Shown here: piece after piece, positions 56,481 through 64,000 of the stretch
Layout: every line of letters begins with the position of its first letter
Numbering within the stretch: position 1 is the first letter of the stretch
NCBI GenBank assembly: GCA_013368445.1
Contig: JAACJO010000026.1
Location: 421,499 to 485,498, forward strand
Reading direction: 5' to 3'
From: Leucocoprinus leucothites
Lineage: Eukaryota > Basidiomycota > Agaricomycetes > Agaricales > Agaricaceae
Length of the DNA stretch: 64,000 nucleotides
The notes under the pieces: model-generated
Database searches by the model: none
What the model was told of the DNA's origin: nothing
What the model saw: only the letters and a program-made list of their open reading frames with translations
Translations under genes and position numbers: made by a program

Positions 56481-58691
56481 ATGCCTTTGCTGCGCGACTT
56501 GGACGGAAACCTGGTCCTTCGACCCTACCAGCGCCCCGATTCAAGTGGGTTCCTTCTAATATCTGCGCTTTCTTCTTTTCTAACTTTCCCAGCTGGGCTT
56601 TTGTCGACGGACGCCAAACTGATTGCTGAACTTAAAACCAACTACCTCTCCGCCTTGAACAAGAGCTCAGCGGATACCGAAAGGCCCAAAGTACGACTTG
56701 TTATCACAACGCCAAACGCACACTGGCTTCCGGAGGTCAGCCTAGGTCACCAAGTTGTTACCATGCGCGAGGATGGGCGGTGGGGTACTCAGGACTTTGC
56801 TCAATGGCCGCAGTGGTTCTTCGACGGCCAGGATCACTTCCCGTATATTCTACGCAAGCCACCCCCGGAACAGCTCGAAAGCCATCCTCTCCGACGTCTT
56901 TGGTGGGACATGACCGCCAAACACTTTGTATTCGAGGGCACGAGCGAAATTGGTCGATTATTACCCAGTATCGCACAAGAAATCTATGATATTCGTGCTG
57001 AATTAATGAAGGAAGTGGATGCATGTAAATGTGAAAGCGGGTCGGATTACAATAAGCTTCAGCGGGCAGCCTGGCTCATGCGGAGCTGCACCGCAACTCT
57101 TCTCTATACCCCGCAATCCTTCCTCGACGTCATGCTCATTCTTACAGCTGCTCAGCGAGGCTGTCTAGAAACGCGTGCACTACTTGATAAGATCAATATA
57201 TGGGATAAGATGGCCGCCCCTCCCACCATTCCTCCCACCAACACCTCCATCCTCGGCTGTGTCACGGACCGGATACCCCTCGCCTACGAGATGTTTGAAA
57301 AAGGTGTGCCAGTCTGGCTAGTCAGACCGTCCTCGCAAATTTCGGCAGATACCACCATCAAATCTCACATTTCGACGACGTCACCAAAAGAGTTTGGAAT
57401 CTGTACGAAGATTTGGCCAGGTGCTCCTGCCTTTTACCAAGGCCCCCTGGCCCGCGACATCCACGAGTCTATTCAAAAGTGGAAACCTGGCAGTATGAAT
57501 ATGCTGCTTCTGGAGAACATAGAGCCGATCGTCGAAGATGTACCGCCTGAGGCTACAAATGTCAAGAAGTCTAGCAAACCGTGTACGTATCCGAGTAGCC
57601 CGTCTCGAGAATCCTGGGCGCTCATCTATTTATTAACAGACGCAAGTGTTCCGTCTTCGAAGTCGAAGCATATTTCGGTCAACTACGATCGATTCAAAGA
57701 AACCTACTCCCCTTATTCCTCTGAGCCCCTCATGCATTGGAAAACGGCGTTGGAGAAGGTCGACACAAACCCCGAGAAGGTCATTGAGCACCCGCTTCTC
57801 CACCTTTTTCGTGGGTATGCATTTCCGCCTCCGCACATGTTCTGCCGTAACAACGAAGCCCTTTCTATTGGTTTGATGACTGCTTGGCTCATCATTCGAC
57901 CCTCGTGGACTTCTCTCATCAATGATCCTAAACGCATGCTTCCACTTCCCACCCCTCAACAATGGCGGAACTACCTCTACGACTTAGCGTTGCGGCTTGA
58001 GCTCACTATACCCGACACTCGTACGTCGAAGAACGTTGATCCCGAGCTACCGGGTGCAGCCGCCGATCTGGGATCATCGAAGACGACTGAACCCGAGTTA
58101 ATCAAAAGCACCCACTCTCGCCGTCGTGCAAAGAAGCAATATCAACAAACCGTTGATATCTTTACCATCAGTATCCCCCCGAAGGACGCTTTACAGGCCA
58201 TCGAGTGGAACGATCACATCGTCTGGCGAAATCGTACCGCCAACTTCACCAATCTCGACCGGAAACTCTTATCGTGGGATTCTCAAGAGCACAACTTTCG
58301 CCTCGAACTGTGGACTCTCGATCGCTGCTTGCTGGTTGACATTTGGAAGACGCCAGACAGAAGGGTCGTCCGCGAGGAGCAGCACCGTGCTTTATGGCCC
58401 AATGATGTAATCTTCAGTTCCAAGCTTCCGCAGAGCAGCAAAGGCATCTCCTCGCACAACTGGCGTGAAAGGTGTCATTTCTTCCAAGCCTTTCAAAAGA
58501 TCCTCGTCGACTGGCATAATGTGCCTCAAGAACTGAGTACGATTGGTTCAGCGGGATGGGATGTAAATATTCTTGAGAAAGCAGAAAGCTTGGCCGCTGA
58601 ATTTTACTGTCAAACTTTCTTTAACTATTTCGGTCGTGCTCCTTGCGTTCCTCATTCCATTCCCACTTCTCAATCCGTCCCTTCATGCTGA
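56481..58691 (+). CDS. module gene B': uncharacterised protein (copy 2)
   Basis: Start ATG at 56481 (MPLLRDLDGN, aligned with copy 1; a Met 24 bases upstream is also in frame). The frame is open throughout, but introns 56545-56592 and 57583-57639 are inferred because they carry consensus ends and sit exactly where copy 1 has introns with stops; removal gives 701 aa. Shared blocks: VITTPNAHWLPEVSLG, QDFAQWPQWFFDGQDH, HPLRRLWWDM, LYTPQSFLDVMLILTAAQR, GCVTDRIPLAYEMFEKGVPVWLVRP, WPGAPAFYQGPLARDIH, FRGYAFPPPHMFC, QQWRNYL and IEWNDHIVWRN..FFNYFGRAPCVPH. It lacks most of copy 1's Ser/Thr/Pro linker. No known domain. It follows A' in the same orientation, unlike the divergent A-B pair of copy 1. Confidence 0.82.
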   Translation: MPLLRDLDGNLVLRPYQRPDSSGFLLISALSSFLTFPAGLLSTDAKLIAELKTNYLSALNKSSADTERPKVRLVITTPNAHWLPEVSLGHQVVTMREDGRWGTQDFAQWPQWFFDGQDHFPYILRKPPPEQLESHPLRRLWWDMTAKHFVFEGTSEIGRLLPSIAQEIYDIRAELMKEVDACKCESGSDYNKLQRAAWLMRSCTATLLYTPQSFLDVMLILTAAQRGCLETRALLDKINIWDKMAAPPTIPPTNTSILGCVTDRIPLAYEMFEKGVPVWLVRPSSQISADTTIKSHISTTSPKEFGICTKIWPGAPAFYQGPLARDIHESIQKWKPGSMNMLLLENIEPIVEDVPPEATNVKKSSKPCTYPSSPSRESWALIYLLTDASVPSSKSKHISVNYDRFKETYSPYSSEPLMHWKTALEKVDTNPEKVIEHPLLHLFRGYAFPPPHMFCRNNEALSIGLMTAWLIIRPSWTSLINDPKRMLPLPTPQQWRNYLYDLALRLELTIPDTRTSKNVDPELPGAAADLGSSKTTEPELIKSTHSRRRAKKQYQQTVDIFTISIPPKDALQAIEWNDHIVWRNRTANFTNLDRKLLSWDSQEHNFRLELWTLDRCLLVDIWKTPDRRVVREEQHRALWPNDVIFSSKLPQSSKGISSHNWRERCHFFQAFQKILVDWHNVPQELSTIGSAGWDVNILEKAESLAAEFYCQTFFNYFGRAPCVPHSIPTSQSVPSC

Positions 58692-59850
58692 ACTTCTTGC
58701 TAGCTATCCTCCGTGCTTTTATATTGCCTCTCCTATACGCTTTGTAGACGCTTTATTTCTCCTTATCCGCCTTCCTTAATAAATCAATGATACCGCTGCC
58801 ATGAATCAGTCAGCCAGCTACACAACGACAAGTGGCTCGTCGAAGAAGCCACACATTGAGGTCGCTCGAAACCTGAGAACACTGATACTCCATCCGTGTT
58901 CCGCAGGCCATAAGATCACTCTCTAGCTACCCCAAGCTTTGTTAATCTCCGCAAGCAAAACAATGCCTGCGGGTCTTCATTTCTGTAACTTTGGGAAACG
59001 CCTAGAACAGCCGGTCTAGATTTCATGTACGAGTGGCTTTTGAGGCAAATCAACATTTTTCATGAAGTAGAAGGGCCATAAGAAGTCTTCCTCGTCGCTC
59101 ACACCTGCAGATACTCGCGTTACTTCATCCACGAAGCATTACCAATATTATAGGAACTCAACTGTCGTAGTTTTTTTTTACAAAGCATGCCAGCAAATTT
59201 CATCCACTCAGGAGCTTTTTGGAAATGACATCGTGGGCGCCATATGAGTTTCGGGGCCCAAAGGAGCCTTCGTATCAGTCCTCTCCCACTTTGACGATGG
59301 CAGATGAAAAGATATAGTGTCGTTCATCGACGGTGGAGTGGTTGGCGCCTATGTTGGTCACATGGTACACCTGCCTGGTCAAGTTGTTCCAGTGAGTTGA
59401 TCCCTCAACACACTTCTTGGAGCGAAAGGCTGAAGTTATCGAGTTCCACCATGATCCTCGCTTTATCGATGGCACTTTTGAAATGCCGAGTTGACCTAGC
59501 TTGAGCTAGCACCGGTATCCGGACTGTTAAACTTTGCGTGCTCTGCACCAACTTGCCCGTCAAATATACGAGAAGGCCGCTTTTCATTTTCCAGATGAAA
59601 TCCGATTACGACTATCGGAGGTATATCACGATATGCTATCACTTGTACCAGTAATAAGAAGATGGAACCGCGACGTCCCCGATGCCCTTATGCTTACTCC
59701 CGGTATCCATGAAGGACGTTATCTTCCCCATTGATAAGGTGGCAAAGACTCATGTTTACAGGTGGCCGGAGTAGGCATCCAGAGGCTCTATATAAACCCA
59801 GGCTTCCGCCGCTTTCTTTCCCTCCACCCATCTATCTACCGCGCCCAGAA
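58692..59850. other. spacer between B' and D', possible exon relic
   Basis: About 1.16 kb. A plus-strand frame (59534-59734) reads LHQLARQIYEKAAFHFPDEI and looks coding, but no gene model could be completed; a minus-strand frame at 59475-59275 is similar in quality. This may be an eroded gene. Otherwise nothing is seen. Confidence 0.35.
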
Positions 59851-60387
59851 ATGTCCAAAACCCTCCAATTAAATCCTATTCCGCTGGTAAACTCGAGGAT
59901 ATTACCAGCTTATATCGACAAGGAGGTTCGTCTTCTTGGCTGGATCGATGAGGAGGTAGGCGAACCAGATACTACCAGTCGTCACCCAAACTATCAGTTG
60001 ACGAGATAACTCCTGCAGTTTGAGGGAAAGATGAATGTCGAAGCTATCGACGGTGGCGTAGTTCGCGTGTTTCACGGGGAGGTATGGGTATAGTTATTCC
60101 TCACAACATCTTAGAATAACCAGTAGTCCTTTCTTCGCAGAGCGGCAAGATCCACTTAATTGGCGTCGTAATTCAAGGAATTGTGACGTCTCGGACTGAA
60201 ATAAAAATGATAAGTTGCGAACGTATGTGCGAACCAAGTGGACGACCCTATCAGCATGAAGGTTCGTGGTTAATATTCTCGGGCCTACCAATTCACTTAG
60301 AGGCAGAACGTAGATACCTTTGAACTTAACAAGGCCATTGAATTTATGCATGACCCTCGCGTCGACCTTGCCGCTCTAGGCATGTAG
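59851..60387 (+). CDS. module gene D': RPA14-like subunit of replication protein A (copy 2)
   Basis: Exons 59851-59955, 60019-60081, 60141-60261 and 60314-60387 join exactly in frame to 120 aa, close to the 121 aa of human RPA14. The order of family features is clear: VNSRILPAYIDKEVRLLGWI (R-x-N-like start and IxKxVxxxG), FEGKMNVEAIDGGVVRVFHGE, KIHLIGVVIQGIVTSRTEIKM (the V-x-G-x-V strand) and a C-terminal helix FELNKAIEFMHDP with final LAALGM. RPA14 is a single OB fold that assembles with RPA32 and RPA70; it acts wherever ssDNA is exposed. This may be the organism's only copy or a module-specific paralogue; the presence of a second, diverged one beside the other set favours the latter. No damage is seen. 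Confidence 0.82.
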
Positions 60388-61090
60388 GTAAATTTTTGGT
60401 AGCCTGGACAGATGGCTTTCGGTAACACCGTATGTAGATGTTGTATTATATGCGCCGAATATACGCGGAATCTAGCCTGTGTTTTGTAATTGAGATCGCC
60501 CGATAGACGCCGACGGGCGCCGATATACAACACAGATATTATCATTGCCAACCTATCAAGTGTAGCGGCTGGATAGATTACTTGACTCGACTACTATAGC
60601 TTACCGAAACTTGTTTCCTTCTGCTTGCAGCGTGAGCTTGTCACCAAAATATAGCTTTACTATTTCAACTAGTCAGTGACCCGGCATTATTTGGTTATAT
60701 TTGGTTTCGGGGTGCTAAACGCAACCGCCGAGATCTCCCTCCCCATCAGCGTACCACCAACATGGAGCACGCTCCGAGCCACAGTCGATGCATCTCGAGG
60801 GTTCGGAACCCATGCGCTCCTCTGATATTTCATCGATGAGCAGCATTGGTATGGCCTGACTTTCAGCCGGCCACCCATCCCCTCAAGACTTCACGATCAG
60901 CTCTGTTTTGGTCTGACTTTTAGCCGACCAAACCACAGGCAGGCTGATCGTTCATCAAGCGAGAACCTTCGAAACCGCCGTCTTGGGCGCTGGAGTGTGC
61001 CCGTTGACACCCGACTCTGCGCAACTAGCAGTCCTCTCGCCGTTGCGCGGTCAACAGATCATGGAGGGTGGCAGGCTGCCCCGCCTGCTT
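60388..61090. other. subtelomeric junction sequence
   Basis: No gene. Two similar blocks, GGCCTGACTTTCAGCCGGCC (about 60854) and GGTCTGACTTTTAGCCGACC (about 60911), lie about 57 bp apart. From about 60990 onward the sequence takes on the GTCGTC/CGACGG-rich character of the subtelomeric array. Confidence 0.45.
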
Positions 61091-63895
61091 CGTTGTCTCC
61101 GACGCTTACAAGTAAGTGAAGTCGCTACCTTTATTCATCCCGCTAATACCCCGAACTAGAAATGGTCGTCTTGGAAGCAAAGAAGAGCTGTCCGGCGCAT
61201 CGGAGATCATGCATTGGGGAATATTCGCCGGGAACATGTGAGTCCATGGTCTGAAGGCTTGGACTACTCTGATCATATCACATTCTTTCAGCCTTTCATC
61301 GTAAAGGCGCCGATCGACATGGCGCTCAGATTTTCGCGGACTCACGCAACAACTGTAGTTGGAGACAGGAAGGATAACTGCCTTGCAGTTTCCTCTTTGG
61401 CGGTCGAGAACACTTAGTGCGGTTTTGTCTCTTTCGTTCCGCCTTCTCGCAGTGGGATGTTGACTCTGGAACTGTAGGCGCTCTTATTGGTTGATCTGGG
61501 TATCCGACTGCAGAGAAGACGACCTCTGGAGATATCACAACACGCTGCAACCCACGAGCGCATTTACTGGTGAGTGAAATTGCTCTGCGGAATTACGGAG
61601 AGCTCATGATAGAGGCAGTCGTCCAGGAAGCTCCATGCGAGCATTGGGGTCATCTACCTGCGCAGCATCGGGCATATTGTCAAGGTGTTCGTCCTTGACA
61701 CTCAACAGTAAGTTTCACAAAATCTTCCCTGACGTCTCTGATCGAACCATTGCAGCACAGAACTTACAGCTGGCCGACGACAGCAAGCACATCGGCTACA
61801 CGCTACGACTTCGCCTCGCAGCACGAACGTCCACTACATCGCCATAGTACAGACATCCTCGAAGAGCGACCGTGGCATCCCCCAGAGCCGTTGTCTAAGA
61901 CGCTCACGCAAACACCCGACTCGAGAGACTGAGAAGAGGATTCCTGCAGTAATATCCTGTCGTCCTCGACGGACGATCGTGAGGGTGAGTACTTAATCTT
62001 ATTAAATACCTTCCCCACATTCACGAGATTGTGCTAACTGTAACTATCGTCGCAGGAGACCTTGAACCCCAACAGCCCCACTCGAGAGATGAAACATGGA
62101 GAGCAAGGCGCAGTCAGCATCCATACACGATGGTAAGTGCCTCGACGTTCATTACAGCCTCTTCCTTGGTCTGACGATATCCGTTACCAGCAACGATCGC
62201 ATGGTGAGGTGAAAAGCTGGATACCAGGCCAATGCGCTGCCGTCCTCGACGGACGATGATGCATGCTGGTGAGTACTGAATCCCATCTGCAATTTCCACA
62301 TGCTCATGGGACTGGGCACCAGTAAGAGTCGTCCGCGAGGCTCAAGAGGTCAAAAACAGAGGGCACAGTGGGCAGTCGTCCTCGACGCGCGGTTGTAAGT
62401 GCCTCAATCTCCTACTCCCTCACTTGATCTCACTGGGCGTGTGCTTAACCACCAGCCTTCTTCAACGTTTACAGGACCAGCACACCCACAAGTGCAAATA
62501 GGTGGAGCCGTCCGCGACGACAGTCTTCTGTCACAGCAAGATGAAATGACAACACCATCACCACGGAGAGCTTGGGCCTTGGATGGAACCGTCGTCGACG
62601 GATCATGGTGAGTTGCTTGTCCTGGGCCCATCGGGATTGAGTGGCTCATATTTATCACGTCCACAGCTGTCCTCGAAGTCTTCGACGCGCCAACCCGGCA
62701 TGGTGTCTTCTTGCACCCTATGGCCCAGTTCGTTGACAGGCGGATCGAGAGGTGACTGGCAGGGGAGGATCGTCGACGACGACGGATGCCGGTGAGTCCA
62801 TCACTTTGAAATTCCGAGCTGCTGTCATCGTCTGACACCTCAATGGCAGTTATCAAGCCTACGCCTAGTGCTGACGTTGGAACCCCGGTCGTCCTCGACG
62901 GGCACAAGTGAGCGCTTCAGTCATTTCATCACCACAAATACCCACAAAGCGACATATCAACAACAATCGTCCTGGAAGGAATCCCAGTACAACCCTACCA
63001 TGCTATACCTACCAATCCGGAGAGGCACGCTGCAACATCGATGAGCGTCCAAGAAGATAGAGCGAACGGCAATTTGCTCGCGGCTCACGAGGAAGAGCAG
63101 TCTTCTTCGACGGACAAGGGTGAGAATCTGCGTTCGTTCATTGATTCGCATGTTCTTATGAGATTTTGTACGTCCACGAAGACTCTGTAAGCAACGAGGG
63201 CCCCACCGCCCACGAGGTGGAATGCAGGGTCTCGTCAACGGACAAGGGTGAGTACCTCACTCATTATCGTTCTCCCCGCCTTTTTCACGCTACCAAGTGC
63301 CAAGCTACGGCCGTCCGAGAAGACCGCCTGAGCAATGATATACCGCAACTCACAACACCGCGGTGAGGTCACGACCTACGATGTGGAGCACACGGTCGCC
63401 CTGGACGGACAAATGGTGAGTTTTGCTGTATAATTCTTTTCCGTTCTCATTTGGCTGTGTGCTAGTGGCGGTCGTCCCAGACGCACTACGTATGTGACAA
63501 CACAGAGGGCGGAATACATGTTAGCCCTGACGGACCACGGGTGAGTATTGCAGCCTAAATCACGTTGTACATCATTCTGACCAAACCATGTATCAGCAGC
63601 TGTCGTTCCGCCGTGGAACAACGTGGTCGTCCTCGACAGACAATGGTGAGTGATATACTAAGTCCCGAGTCCTAATTACAATGACCAACAGCAGCCGTCG
63701 TCCAAGACAATTGTGCACCAAGTGTTGGTCCACAACATGGCAAACAGAATCTGCGTACGGTTGTCCAGTCACAGGTAAACGTGATTATCACAATCTATGA
63801 TGTAGTGAATGATTTTTCTTATTGAAACAAGTGCCAATGACGGTCATCGAAGACAACCGTAACTGTACAACCACGACTGGGACCACAACACGGGG
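61091..63895 (+). repeat. subtelomeric array with regular splice-donor-like sites
   Basis: Imperfect repeats built round a GTCGTCCTCGACGGAC core (for example about 61945, 62240, 62373, 62888 and 63625). Each core is followed by a splice-donor-like GTGAGT or GTAAGT: 61112, 61238, 61570, 61708, 61985, 62133, 62269, 62395, 62608, 62792, 62908, 63120, 63248, 63416, 63541, 63646 and 63775 (some variant). Acceptor-like ..CAG/TAG ends follow 45-70 bp later, before the next core. Spacing is about 105-330 bp. It reads either as a satellite whose unit contains a splice site, or as a transcript of many micro-exons; some joins keep an open frame, others do not. All donors point toward the telomere. Confidence 0.7.
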
Positions 63896-64000
63896 TTAGG
63901 GTTAGGGTTAGGGTTAGGGTTAGGGTTAGGGTTAGGGTTAGGGTTAGGGTTAGGGTTAGGGTTAGGGTTAGGGTTAGGGTTAGGGTTAGGGTTAGGGTTA
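63896..64000 (+). repeat. telomere, (TTAGGG)n
   Basis: 105 bases of perfect TTAGGG (17.5 units) run to the last base of the window, directly after the subtelomeric array. The G-rich strand runs 5'->3' toward the end, as expected for a true right-hand chromosome end. Confidence 0.98.

Noticed and set aside
32336..60387. Helitron or KDZ transposon as explanation for the four-gene set
   Set aside because: I found no HUH Rep motif, no Pif1-type helicase and no DDE-transposase signature in B or C. It cannot be excluded without a fold search, so it is not claimed.

Overview
This window looks like the end of a chromosome from a filamentous basidiomycete, most likely an Agaricomycete. The last 105 bases (63896-64000) are an uninterrupted TTAGGG array. 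Genes are broken by many introns of about 45-65 nt with GT..CTAAC..AG signals. The gene families fit this group: a PHD/SET Set3-type protein, an Opy2-type anchor, a NACHT protein, a Crinkler-like relic and Mpv17. I saw no rRNA, tRNA, CRISPR array or bacterial-type operon.

Layout. From 0.6 to 24.7 kb lies ordinary chromosome arm: a class-3-like aldehyde dehydrogenase (-), an Opy2-like membrane protein (+), a very small knottin-like secreted peptide (-), a broken Crinkler/kinase-like gene (-), an Mpv17/Sym1-type membrane protein (+), an unrecognised nuclear-looking protein (+), a coiled-coil P-loop GTPase (-), a two-domain single-pass membrane protein (+) and a large Set3-like PHD/SET protein (-). 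From 24.8 to 32.3 kb lies a degenerate zone with a frameshifted relic, a NACHT protein that stops without any repeat domain, and a CpG-poor tract with a 50-bp hairpin minisatellite. From 32.3 to 60.4 kb is the most striking part. Two diverged copies of a four-gene set sit side by side: A, a SNF2-type helicase (32336-37498 and 50603-55692); B, an unrecognised ~700-760 aa protein (38675-41076 and 56481-58691); C, an unrecognised protein (41974-44136, truncated, and 46004-48727, 874 aa); D, a small protein resembling the 14-kDa subunit of replication protein A (44935-45420 and 59851-60387). The order along the window is A(-) B(+) C(+) D(-) C'(-) A'(+) B'(+) D'(+). From about 61 kb to the telomere is an imperfect subtelomeric array whose units each carry a splice-donor-like sequence pointing to the chromosome end.

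How they may work together. A and A' carry all the core SF2/SNF2 helicase motifs, and D/D' resemble a ssDNA-binding complex subunit. B and C have no domain I recognise, but each is conserved between its two copies. Co-occurrence of all four in both sets, next to a telomere, suggests a linked DNA-handling system or a large mobile/subtelomeric element; this is inference. Copy 1 has lost the C-terminus of C. Copy 2 has a frameshift in A'. Neither set is therefore fully intact as read here. All intron boundaries were inferred by eye from splice signals, frame and (for A-D) comparison of the two copies.
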